37,906 nucleotides of DNA from an uncultured Clostridia bacterium (GTDB lineage Bacteria > Bacillota > Clostridia > Oscillospirales > Acutalibacteraceae), in NCBI GenBank assembly GCA_937898195.1, contig CALEJD010000075.1:1-37906 (forward strand), written 5' to 3'. The notes under the pieces are model-generated. The model worked only from the letters and a program-made list of their open reading frames with translations. It was not told the origin of the DNA and did no database searches. The position numbers and the translations under genes were made by a program. Below, piece by piece: positions 24,383-30,452 of this stretch (position 1 is the stretch's first letter; every line of letters begins with the position of its first letter).

Positions 24383-24690
24383 TGATTACCCGAAAAGAGA
24401 TTGACGAAGCCATTCAAGAGGTCGAGGGGCAGATGAGCAATTATAACGATTGTCAAAAGTTGGCAACTTTCCTCACCTTGAAAGATTTGCTTTACCCGAA
24501 ATATAGACAATATATTGAAACTGTCACCGAAACCGTTGTTGAGTACGAGGGTGCAACAGAGTTTTCGAACATTGTTAACGGCAAGGTTGCTGATGAGGTA
24601 TGGCAAGTCATTGATGAACTTATGGAGGCTATCAAGTGGCTTTATCCTCGCATTTATAATCAAGTCGTCGAGAAAATCAAAAAAATTTAG
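24382..24690 (+). CDS. Helical protein, last gene of the cassette
   Basis: A 102-aa all-helical protein (TRKEIDEAIQEVEGQMSNYN...; DEVWQVIDELMEAIKWLYPR). It is coupled to the preceding gene and directly followed by a perfect intrinsic terminator, so it ends the transcription unit. No named family recognised. Confidence 0.75.
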   Translation: MITRKEIDEAIQEVEGQMSNYNDCQKLATFLTLKDLLYPKYRQYIETVTETVVEYEGATEFSNIVNGKVADEVWQVIDELMEAIKWLYPRIYNQVVEKIKKI

Positions 24691-24717
24691 AGCAAGGAGA
24701 AATCCTTGCTCTTTTTG
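24689..24717 (+). terminator. Strong intrinsic terminator
   Basis: Perfect stem AGAGCAAGGA / TCCTTGCTCT with GAAA tetraloop followed by TTTTT. It closes the 21-24.7 kb unit and, on this circular map, late transcription. Confidence 0.93.
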
Positions 24718-24720
24718 TTA

Positions 24721-24749
24721 TTGACATAACAACTTTGTTATGATAATAT
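24721..24749 (+). promoter_or_regulatory. Promoter with operator palindrome in its spacer
   Basis: TTGACA (24721-24726), 17-bp spacer, TAATAT (24744-24749) with extended TG. The spacer holds a perfect 8-bp inverted repeat CATAACAA-CT-TTGTTATG (24725-24742), an arrangement expected of a repressor-controlled promoter. The HTH proteins at 26547 and 35924 are candidate binders. Confidence 0.78.
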
Positions 24750-24755
24750 TATTAT

Positions 24756-24826
24756 TGAGGTAGGCGTTGGTGGTGTCTATTTATCTTCAAGAAATTAGTC
24801 GCTCTTCGGAGCGGCTTTTTTCTTTT
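24756..24826 (+). ncRNA. Candidate ~70-nt small RNA or attenuated leader
   Basis: Promoter at 24721 and terminator at 24797 define a short transcript. A GAGG lies before a TTG/GTG run (24767-24775) that opens a 29-codon reading frame running through the terminator, so a leader peptide is possible. A second promoter follows at 24869, so the transcript is not required for downstream genes. Confidence 0.35.
24797..24826 (+). terminator. Intrinsic terminator
   Basis: Eight-bp stem AGTCGCTC / GAGCGGCT with TTCG tetraloop, then TTTTTCTTTT. Confidence 0.85.
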
Positions 24827-24868
24827 GAAAAAAATCGAAAAAAACCTTTATTTTTTTGATAAAAACTG

Positions 24869-24897
24869 TTGACAAACGATAAAATATGTGGTAATAT
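24869..24897 (+). promoter_or_regulatory. Early promoter
   Basis: TTGACA (24869-24874), 17-bp spacer, TAATAT (24892-24897) preceded by TGTGG (extended -10), the same signature as the capsid promoter. No terminator follows; the first early gene starts 44 bases downstream with AGGAGG. Confidence 0.85.
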
Positions 24898-24940
24898 ATA
24901 GTCACAGGGAACACCTGATATTGATTAGGAGGCAAACGAA

Positions 24941-25099
24941 ATGAAAAAGACTTATAAGGCAATCGCAACCGTTACCGATGGTGAAAGAGAATGGAATGTT
25001 TGCATTTATAGTGGTTATAAAACTGTTGAAGAAGCAAATGACGGAATTAACAGATTTTGCAAACACGGATATAATGTTGTTAAGGCTTGGGTGGAATAA
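24941..25099 (+). CDS. First early gene, 52-aa protein
   Basis: Excellent RBS (AGGAGG) right behind a consensus promoter. The product (KKTYKAIATVTDGEREWNVC...) is a small alpha/beta protein with two cysteines. As the first gene of the early operon it is a good candidate for a host-takeover or anti-defence protein, but nothing in the sequence identifies it. Confidence 0.75.
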   Translation: MKKTYKAIATVTDGEREWNVCIYSGYKTVEEANDGINRFCKHGYNVVKAWVE

Positions 25100-25100
25100 G

Positions 25101-25283
25101 ATGAAAAAAATTAAAAAAATTGCGATATTAGGAGCGTTAATAAGTATTGTAGGACTTGTTTTGATGATTTTGGCTGTAACGATAAATGAAAACCTTGCAC
25201 CGATAAGCATATTGGTTATGATATTTGGCTCTTTTTTGGTTATGCCATATAGAATAATTAGTGAAACGGAGAAAAATGAATGA
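25101..25283 (+). CDS. Small two-helix membrane protein
   Basis: A 60-aa product with basic start MKKIKKI, then two membrane segments (about 6-26 ILGALISIVGLVLMILAV and 34-50 ISILVMIFGSFLVM). Early expression suggests interaction with the host membrane, for example superinfection exclusion. Not recognised. Confidence 0.68.
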   Translation: MKKIKKIAILGALISIVGLVLMILAVTINENLAPISILVMIFGSFLVMPYRIISETEKNE

Positions 25284-25458
25284 TGCGTGGGAATTGCTTT
25301 CTTGTTTATTAGTTATATCATTTGATTATAAAAGGCAATCCGTTGAAGTTATGTCAAGGTATCTGGAAGAAAATAAAAATTCTATACCACAAAACATAAA
25401 AGAAACAATGAAAGGTTTAATTAAAGATTTTGAAAAAGATTTGGAGGAAAAACGATGA
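25276..25458 (+). CDS. Small early protein, 60 aa
   Basis: NDAWELLSCLLVISFDYKRQ, then an amphipathic helical end KGLIKDFEKDLEEKR. I start it at the ATG at 25276 with GGAG four bases upstream; a GTG at 25261 is also in frame. It overlaps the preceding stop by eight bases and the next start by four. Unknown function. Confidence 0.6.
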   Translation: MNDAWELLSCLLVISFDYKRQSVEVMSRYLEENKNSIPQNIKETMKGLIKDFEKDLEEKR

Positions 25459-25589
25459 AACAATATCAAGTTGAATTAAAAGTAAAGGGAGAGGGTGGTG
25501 TTTATCCGTATACCGTTTCTTCAATGAAAGAAGAATGGACGGAAAAAGCCAAAAATGATTATTATGCGAATAAAAGTGAGGGTAAATAA
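25455..25589 (+). CDS. Small early protein, 44 aa
   Basis: KQYQVELKVKGEGGVYPYTV, a beta-hairpin-like start, then a charged helix. It is coupled by ATGA to the previous gene with TTGGAGG upstream, and its stop is adjacent to the next ATG. Unknown function. Confidence 0.62.
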   Translation: MKQYQVELKVKGEGGVYPYTVSSMKEEWTEKAKNDYYANKSEGK

Positions 25590-25862
25590 ATGGGCGTTGA
25601 ATTGATAAGAAAAGCGGTCTGTGATAGGTGTGGTCGTGAATGTTCACACATTGAAGAAAAGACCTTGCACGAAGAAGTTTGCGAACATTATGATGTAAAG
25701 GTTAATCAGTTTTACAATAATATATTTCATTATACAGAAATGACATTACAAGGATTTGATGACCGTTTTGATTGCAGAAAAGACACCTTTATATTGTGCG
25801 GTCTTTGTGTTTTCAAGTTAGGCAAATGGTTAGAAAATAAAGAGATTGAGGAAGGAGAATAA
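25590..25862 (+). CDS. Zinc-binding early protein (two CxxC knuckles)
   Basis: A 90-aa protein. CDRCGREC near the start and CGLC near the end (FILCGLCVFKLGKWLEN) form a likely four-cysteine zinc site around a beta domain. Common as small treble-clef-like phage proteins; role unknown. Confidence 0.72.
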   Translation: MGVELIRKAVCDRCGRECSHIEEKTLHEEVCEHYDVKVNQFYNNIFHYTEMTLQGFDDRFDCRKDTFILCGLCVFKLGKWLENKEIEEGE

Positions 25863-25864
25863 CA

Positions 25865-26065
25865 ATGCCTATATTAAGCTTTAAACTTGATGAAAAATCC
25901 AACAATAAAGAAAGACAAAATGATTTTCAAAAATTCTTATCGCAACAGCCAAAATTGTCGATTGATGATTTAATAGACATCCATTTGCAGAGACAGAAAG
26001 AAGGAAGGTCTGAAAATTTTATTGACCAACTTATAAGAGAAACGTCGGAGAAGGGGTGGATATAA
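25865..26065 (+). CDS. Small helical early protein, 66 aa
   Basis: PILSFKLDEKSNNKERQNDF and a helix around LSIDDLIDIHLQRQKEG. GGAGAA ribosome binding site. It shares one base of its stop with the next start. Unknown function. Confidence 0.65.
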   Translation: MPILSFKLDEKSNNKERQNDFQKFLSQQPKLSIDDLIDIHLQRQKEGRSENFIDQLIRETSEKGWI

Positions 26066-26550
26066 TGTATATCTGTACACAATGCAATCACATTTTTGAA
26101 GAAGGAGAACAGAAGGTCATAACTGAAAATCAGGGCGAATGCTTTGGTTATCCCACCTTTGAAAGTTACACAGTTTGTCCTATTTGCGAGGGCGAATATG
26201 AAGAAGCCGTCAAGTGTTCAATCTGCGAAGAATACCACCTTGAAGAGGATTTAACAAACGGCATTTGTGATGATTGCCTTGAAAAAGAGGTTGATTATGA
26301 CAAGGTTTTGAAGTTCCTGATTGGTCAAGGCGAACTTGATTATTTTGTGTTTAAGTTCTTCTTTACAGAAAAGACCTTTGGTGACAATCTTCAAAAGGCT
26401 ATCAATGATGAGTTGACTTGGTGGTTCAAGCGTAAAGTCTTTGACGAGAAACTTAATAATAAAACAGAGTTTCTTGACATACTCAAAAAATACACAAAAA
26501 CTGACCCATACGGTTGGAGTGAGTTTTTAAGTTTGGAGGTGAATGAATGA
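26065..26550 (+). CDS. Zinc-ribbon early protein
   Basis: A 161-aa protein. CTQCNHIFEEGEQ, CPICEGEYEE, CSICEEYHLEED and CDDC give several cysteine pairs, suggesting two adjacent zinc ribbons in residues about 4-75. The C-terminal half is helical and acidic (FKFFFTEKTFGDNLQKAIND). It resembles phage proteins annotated only as zinc-ribbon or hypothetical. It may bind DNA or RNA polymerase. Confidence 0.72.
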   Translation: MYICTQCNHIFEEGEQKVITENQGECFGYPTFESYTVCPICEGEYEEAVKCSICEEYHLEEDLTNGICDDCLEKEVDYDKVLKFLIGQGELDYFVFKFFFTEKTFGDNLQKAINDELTWWFKRKVFDEKLNNKTEFLDILKKYTKTDPYGWSEFLSLEVNE

Positions 26551-26753
26551 GCAAAGCAAATCTTGGTGTACGAATGTTGACTTACAGGGCAAGAAACAGG
26601 CTTTCACAGAGGGCATTGGCTGACCTTATGGGTGAAACTCTTGCTACGATTTATAGAGTTGAAAACGGCATTCATAAGCCACACAAAATCAATGAAATCC
26701 GTTTGACAGAAAAAATGGATAAACTTGAAGCAGAAGAAGGGGGCAAGGAATAA
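26547..26753 (+). CDS. Cro/CI-type helix-turn-helix regulator
   Basis: A 68-aa protein that is essentially one XRE HTH domain: RMLTYRARNRLSQRALADLM, then GETLATIYRVENGIHKPHKI. It lacks any dimerisation or protease domain, so it is Cro-like. It lies in the early operon downstream of the palindrome-bearing promoter at 24721, which it might repress. Confidence 0.85.
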   Translation: MSKANLGVRMLTYRARNRLSQRALADLMGETLATIYRVENGIHKPHKINEIRLTEKMDKLEAEEGGKE

Positions 26754-26857
26754 TGAAAGACAATATGTCGCAGCAGGATTATGAAATGCAGATGCTTCTT
26801 GACGGCAAGAGCCGAATGGAAGTTGACGAGATTTTGGGAGGTATGGAAAATGTTTGA
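26753..26857 (+). CDS. Micro-protein, 34 aa
   Basis: KDNMSQQDYEMQMLLDGKSR..., a single acidic helix. It is coupled to the HTH gene (TAATG) and overlaps the next start by eight bases, with GGGCAAGGA upstream. Its position directly after the HTH gene allows an antirepressor or partner role, which is speculative. Confidence 0.55.
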   Translation: MKDNMSQQDYEMQMLLDGKSRMEVDEILGGMENV

Positions 26858-27068
26858 GAGTGGCGTTGCTTCTTACATCAAAGCAGAAGCAATAGTCAAG
26901 GTTAATTTTCCCGTTGATGAAAAAGGCAGGGCAGAAATTGCTTGTAAACACTGCCCTTACTTATCAAGCAACGAGCGAATGTGTCAGTTAAACAAAGAGC
27001 CGGTTGCATATCCTAACAAGTTTGTCGGTGATATGTGTCCTTTGAGGGAGGTAGAAACAAATGAGTGA
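26850..27068 (+). CDS. Small cysteine-rich (zinc-binding) phage protein
   Basis: A 72-aa protein starting FESGVASYIKAEAIVKVNFP after GGGAGG. Then CKHCPYLSSNERMCQLNKEP and a final CPL give a CxxC...C...C zinc site. Proteins of this form are usual next to ERF/RecT genes in Firmicutes phages. It overlaps the ERF start by eight bases. Confidence 0.72.
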   Translation: MFESGVASYIKAEAIVKVNFPVDEKGRAEIACKHCPYLSSNERMCQLNKEPVAYPNKFVGDMCPLREVETNE

Positions 27069-27609
27069 TTTTTTAAAAAGAGTGAGTTTAGCACAAAACG
27101 AACTCAAAGCACCCAAAAATCAATATAATAGTTTTGGCAAGTATAATTATAGGTCTTGTGAAGATATTCTTGAAGCCGCAAAACCTATATGCAAAAAGCA
27201 CAACCTTTTATTAACGCTTTCAGATAAGGTTTTTCAGATTGGCGAAAGATATTATATCGAAGCCACAGCAACCTTGTATGATACCGAGAGCGAGAAATCG
27301 TTGTCAAGCACAGCATCGGCAAGAGAGGCAGAAAGCAAAAAAGGAATGGACGAAAGTCAGGTTTCGGGAACTGCCTCAAGTTATGCTCGTAAATATGCCC
27401 TTAATGGCTTATTCAACATTGACGATACCAAAGATGCAGACACAAACGAACATAAAAAAGAAACTGCTTGTATTTGTTCGGTTTGCGGCGAAGAGGTAAA
27501 ATCCGTAAAGGTTAAAGGCGAAACAAAAACACCCGAAGAAGTGCTTGAAGCCTGCGGTGGTATGTGCTTGAAATGTTACAGAGAAAACAACAAACAGGAG
27601 GATAAATAA
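27061..27609 (+). CDS. erf: ERF-family single-strand annealing recombinase
   Basis: A 182-aa protein. Its start matches the ERF superfamily: LAQNELKAPKNQYNSFGKYN, YRSCEDILEAAKPICKKHNL, and a SGTASSYARKYALNGLFNID core. The C-terminal 45 residues add a zinc-ribbon-like part (CSVCGEEV...CGGMCLKC). ERF proteins anneal homologous single strands and promote recombination-dependent replication. It is followed directly by SSB, the usual pairing. Confidence 0.93.
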   Translation: MSDFLKRVSLAQNELKAPKNQYNSFGKYNYRSCEDILEAAKPICKKHNLLLTLSDKVFQIGERYYIEATATLYDTESEKSLSSTASAREAESKKGMDESQVSGTASSYARKYALNGLFNIDDTKDADTNEHKKETACICSVCGEEVKSVKVKGETKTPEEVLEACGGMCLKCYRENNKQEDK

Positions 27610-28008
27610 ATGAATTTAATTGTACTTAAAGGTAGACTTATTGCAGACCCCGAAGTTAAGAAAGTAGGGGCAAATCAAACAACAGTTTGTGAGTTCTGTG
27701 TAGCGGTAGACCGCAGATTTGAAAAAGACAAGACCGATTTTATCAACTGTCAGGCTTGGGGCAACACAGGTGAGTTCATCGGAAAATATTTCGTCAAAGG
27801 TAAGGAAATCGCTCTTGTGGGTGAACTTCACATTGACAAGTATGAAAAAGACGGTGAAAACCGTTATTTAACAAGGGTTAAGGTTGATAATGTTGAGTTC
27901 TGTGGTAGCAAGAATGACAACGACAGTATTTCGGAAAAGACGAACAGTTCACCTGCACCTGCGGACTTTGAAGAAATCGACGATGACGAAGATTTACCGT
28001 TTGCGTAA
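27610..28008 (+). CDS. ssb: Single-stranded DNA-binding protein
   Basis: A 132-aa OB-fold SSB: LIVLKGRLIADPEVKKVGAN, the strand DFINCQAWGNTGEFIGKYF, and an acidic C-terminal tip DDDEDLPFA that recruits replication proteins. It lies between ERF and a GIY-YIG nuclease, and the next ATG overlaps its stop (TAATG). Confidence 0.96.
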   Translation: MNLIVLKGRLIADPEVKKVGANQTTVCEFCVAVDRRFEKDKTDFINCQAWGNTGEFIGKYFVKGKEIALVGELHIDKYEKDGENRYLTRVKVDNVEFCGSKNDNDSISEKTNSSPAPADFEEIDDDEDLPFA

Positions 28009-28574
28009 TGCCTATGGATATGCGGCAAATCAAGGCTATTGAAAAAGCCAACAAAGAAAAGATTTTGAGCGTTTGTCCGAATGTTCCCGAACGGAGTGGG
28101 ATATATTTCCTGCTCCGTGAAGAAAATGGATTCCGTTTCGGTTATGTAGGTCAGGCAAAACATCTGCTTACAAGACTTGCACAACATTTGAGAGGTTATC
28201 AGCATATAGACCTATCAATCAAAAAACACGGTCTTTATAGTGAAAATAACCCTACAGGCTACAAGGTGCATTTTCTTGAGTTCCCCGAAAGCAAACTTGA
28301 CGAAATGGAGCAAAAGTATATCAAGCAGTATGCAAATGCAGGATACCAACTTCGCAACAAAACGAGCGGAAGCCAAGGCGAAGGTAAGCAGGGAATTTCA
28401 GCCAATAAACAAAGCAAGGGCTATTATGACGGTCTCGAGCAAGGCAAGAAGAAAAGCCGAGAATACATCGCTGACCTCTTTGCAAAGCATTTGATTGTAA
28501 CCACAAAAAAACAACCACCGACAAAACTTCAAGAAAAGGCGTTGAAAAAATTTGAAGATTTTATCGATATTTAA
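28008..28574 (+). CDS. GIY-YIG nuclease
   Basis: A 188-aa protein with SGIYFLL (GIY) at about residue 29, FGYVGQAKHLLTRLAQHLRG (YIG variant YVG plus catalytic Arg) and a Glu/Gln in the LEFPESKLDEMEQKYIKQYA helix. The C-terminal 60 residues are basic. Homing or DNA-repair nuclease of the UvrC/SegA type. It is embedded in the recombination operon by overlap with SSB, so it is more likely a regular operon member than a recent invader. Confidence 0.88.
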   Translation: MPMDMRQIKAIEKANKEKILSVCPNVPERSGIYFLLREENGFRFGYVGQAKHLLTRLAQHLRGYQHIDLSIKKHGLYSENNPTGYKVHFLEFPESKLDEMEQKYIKQYANAGYQLRNKTSGSQGEGKQGISANKQSKGYYDGLEQGKKKSREYIADLFAKHLIVTTKKQPPTKLQEKALKKFEDFIDI

Positions 28575-28598
28575 TTTAAAAATAAAGTATAAAAACAC

Positions 28599-28629
28599 AC
28601 CGCCCTGCTCCATTGTGGGGTGGGGCGGT
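28599..28629 (+). other. Very stable hairpin between GIY-YIG and RNA ligase genes
   Basis: A stem of about 13 pairs (ACCGCCCTGCTCC / GGGGTGGGGCGGT, three G-T pairs) with loop ATTGT. No T run follows on this strand. On the opposite strand a GTGTTTTTAT follows the stem, so it may be an antisense-strand terminator or an RNA processing/stability element. Confidence 0.65.
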
Positions 28630-28653
28630 TAAGTTATGAAATAGGAGGCAAAG

Positions 28654-29205
28654 ATGAAAAAAATCCCTACACTATTTGAGAGAGTATTTGAAAATCGACG
28701 CATTGTGGGCATTACCGATAAGGTATATCCCGGAACGGAATGGGTGCTTGAGGGCAAAGGCGTCGCAACCGAAAAGATTGACGGCTCTTGCACGGCAATT
28801 ATTGATGGTGTATTCTACAAGCGGTACGACGCAAAGAAGGGAAAGAAACCGCCTGTTGGTGCAATCCCTTGTTGCGAACCCGACCCCGTTACTGGTCATC
28901 ATCCGCATTGGGTAAAGGTTGACGAAAACAACCCTGCTGACAATTGGTTTATCAATGCTTATAAGAACACGCCCGAAATTATTGACGGCACTTATGAAGC
29001 CATTGGAGTGCATTTTCAAGGCAATCCTTACGGCTTATGCGACGACATTCTTGAAAAACACGGAGTAAAATATATTGAGGTTGAGCGTTCTTTTGAGGGT
29101 ATCAAAAAATATCTTAAAGAAAACAACATCGAGGGTATTGTCTTTTGGCTTGACGGTGAACCTAAATGCAAAATCAAGCGTTCTGATTTTGGTTTTGATT
29201 GGTGA
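28654..29205 (+). CDS. RNA ligase family protein (DUF5565 type)
   Basis: A 183-aa nucleotidyltransferase. Motif I KIDGS has catalytic lysine K41; then FYKRYDAKKGKKPP, IDGTYEAIGVHFQG (motif III-like), NIEGIVFWL (motif IV) and KCKIKR (motif V). Phage RNA ligases of this type rejoin broken RNA, in T4 for example host tRNA cut by anticodon nucleases. A 3'-end processing partner is not obvious, although a metallophosphoesterase is encoded at 19.8 kb and a tRNA at 37.1 kb. RBS ATAGGAGG. Confidence 0.88.
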   Translation: MKKIPTLFERVFENRRIVGITDKVYPGTEWVLEGKGVATEKIDGSCTAIIDGVFYKRYDAKKGKKPPVGAIPCCEPDPVTGHHPHWVKVDENNPADNWFINAYKNTPEIIDGTYEAIGVHFQGNPYGLCDDILEKHGVKYIEVERSFEGIKKYLKENNIEGIVFWLDGEPKCKIKRSDFGFDW

Positions 29206-29211
29206 TTGCCG

Positions 29212-29325
29212 ATGAACTACCGCCAAATATACGCCCGAAATCAGATGTTTGGTGATTGTGGCAATTTTATTGATAATCTTGACAGACAAATAAATGAGAT
29301 TTTAGGAGGCAAAAACAATGACTGA
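29212..29325 (+). CDS. Possible micro-protein, 37 aa
   Basis: NYRQIYARNQMFGDCGNFID... opens six bases after the RNA ligase stop and overlaps the next start by eight. Only a weak GGTGAT precedes it. It is listed because it fills the gap in the coupled style of this operon. Confidence 0.4.
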   Translation: MNYRQIYARNQMFGDCGNFIDNLDRQINEILGGKNND

Positions 29326-29815
29326 GATAGCATTTACCGTTAATACAGAAAGCGATTTTTATAAAGATTATTTTGAAGCTAAGTCAGAAAAAGAAAAGTT
29401 TCACCAGTTCGCAAAAATGTTTTTTAAAAAGCACGATTTGGCAGATAGTGAAAAATATTATTTGTGTGACTCTTTGGGTTTATCTTTAAACGAAGGACAA
29501 AGACAAAGATTTTCAAAACAAATCAAGAAAAATACCGACTCAAAAGGTATGTCTTTGTTTAAGAAGAATTCGCCCATGCAAAAGATGTGGACTTCCGATG
29601 TTGTTAGCAAAATAAACCCTAATGTTATGAACAAGTGTATGTTTTGGTGGATTGGTATTGTTCAAGCAGGAACATATACTTTGTGGGATTACAACGGAAA
29701 TATATATGGTCGAGTCACGGATAAAAATGACAATAAAATAATTTTGCCTGAACACTTCATTAAAATAAAAACGAGCAAATATTATTCCGTGATTGAAGAA
29801 ATGGAGAAAGATTAA
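29318..29815 (+). CDS. Early protein of unknown function, 165 aa
   Basis: TEIAFTVNTESDFYKDYFEA then helical basic segments (KFHQFAKMFFKKHDLADSEK; RQRFSKQIKKNTDSKG), and a C-terminal part with WTSDVVSKINP and MFWWIGIVQAGTYTLWDYNG. No family recognised. TAGGAGG RBS. The Trp/Phe-rich strand region suggests a compact ligand-binding domain. Confidence 0.72.
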   Translation: MTEIAFTVNTESDFYKDYFEAKSEKEKFHQFAKMFFKKHDLADSEKYYLCDSLGLSLNEGQRQRFSKQIKKNTDSKGMSLFKKNSPMQKMWTSDVVSKINPNVMNKCMFWWIGIVQAGTYTLWDYNGNIYGRVTDKNDNKIILPEHFIKIKTSKYYSVIEEMEKD

Positions 29816-29817
29816 AA

Positions 29818-29988
29818 ATGAATAACATCGAAATTTTGATTGTTCCCATTTTAATACTCGCTTATGGTGTCATTTGTTATATCTGTGGCAAAGGTGATTT
29901 ATTTAATGTTCTTGCTCTTGCGTTGCAAGACAAAGCAAAGGAACTTGAAGAACGATTAAAAGATACCACCGAGGAGGACGGAGAATGA
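29818..29988 (+). CDS. Small membrane protein, 56 aa
   Basis: One N-terminal membrane helix (IEILIVPILILAYGVICYIC) followed by a charged coiled tail (LQDKAKELEERLKDTTEEDG). Stop overlaps the next start (ATGA). Unknown. Confidence 0.62.
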   Translation: MNNIEILIVPILILAYGVICYICGKGDLFNVLALALQDKAKELEERLKDTTEEDGE

Positions 29989-30140
29989 GCATTTATGAGC
30001 AAATTATGAAAATGAGTATTGAAGAATTAGCGGATTGGTTATATGCAAACTGCGAATATCTTTCTGCTGAATATGGTGCTTGTTCAGGTGCAAATGATTA
30101 CTTGCATTTGCTTGAATTTTTGAATAGCGATGGTGAATAA
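29985..30140 (+). CDS. Small protein with MSIEELADWL helix, paralogue 1
   Basis: A 51-aa product SIYEQIMKMSIEELADWLYA..., ending YLHLLEFLNSDGE. It resembles the next gene product in the helix I(M/K)-(K/E)MS(I/V)EELA-(W/F)L and in the WL/LL-E end, so the two are a tandem duplicate pair. Small proteins with this MS-EELA helix are common in Firmicutes phages; role unknown. Confidence 0.65.
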   Translation: MSIYEQIMKMSIEELADWLYANCEYLSAEYGACSGANDYLHLLEFLNSDGE

Positions 30141-30142
30141 AA

Positions 30143-30301
30143 ATGACAAACTTTGAACGAATAAAGGAAATGAGCGTGGAGGAATTGGCTTATTTCTTGC
30201 GTACTGTCAATTTAAGTCTATCAGATGTTACGAAATCAAGCAAAGAGTTTTATACTGATAATGATATAATTTATTGGCTTGAAAGTGAAAATAATCCTTG
30301 A
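30143..30301 (+). CDS. Small protein with MSVEELAYFL helix, paralogue 2
   Basis: A 52-aa product TNFERIKEMSVEELAYFLRT..., ending IIYWLESENNP. Shares the MS(I/V)EELA helix and C-terminal W/L-L-E pattern with its upstream neighbour. Its final codons contain the -35 of the replication promoter. Confidence 0.65.
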   Translation: MTNFERIKEMSVEELAYFLRTVNLSLSDVTKSSKEFYTDNDIIYWLESENNP

Positions 30302-30326
30302 CTTTCCCGGCCACACAATGTATAAT
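30298..30326 (+). promoter_or_regulatory. Replication module promoter
   Basis: TTGACT (30298-30303), 17-bp spacer, perfect TATAAT (30321-30326). The start codon of the primase is about 120 bases downstream, leaving a long structured leader with a terminator. Confidence 0.85.
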
Positions 30327-30332
30327 AATAAA

Positions 30333-30435
30333 TAGGTTGAACGGTATGAGGGTACTGTCAACAGTAAACTTAATATTGTCAACCTTACTCTGCAAGGCGG
30401 ATGCCCTCACATCCAAATTGCAGGGTTTTATTTTT
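30333..30435 (+). ncRNA. Structured leader RNA with terminator, candidate riboswitch or attenuator
   Basis: From the expected start site to the terminator tail. Elements: AGGTTGA (30334-30340) can pair with TCAACCT (30379-30385), enclosing hairpin TACTG/CAGTA (30353-30366). The terminator stem (30388-30425) carries a closed inner stem GGATG/CATCC whose six-base loop CCCTCA (30404-30409) is exactly complementary to TGAGGG (30347-30352) upstream. This could be a pseudoknot or an antiterminator pairing. Placement just before primase and helicase suggests control of replication genes, or a primer/copy-control RNA. Confidence 0.6.
30388..30435 (+). terminator. Terminator in the replication leader
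   Basis: CTCTGCAA (30388-30395) pairs with TTGCAGGG (30418-30425), enclosing GGATG/CATCC, followed by TTTTATTTTT. The primase RBS and ATG follow at once, so read-through or antitermination is needed for expression from the promoter at 30298. Confidence 0.82.
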
Positions 30436-30452
30436 ACCATAAGGAGAAATTT

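Noticed and set aside
24770..24859. 29-codon leader peptide reading through the terminator at 24797
   Set aside because: A GAGG precedes TTG/GTG codons, but the product is unremarkable and the terminator alone explains the sequence. Kept only as a possibility under the ncRNA entry.
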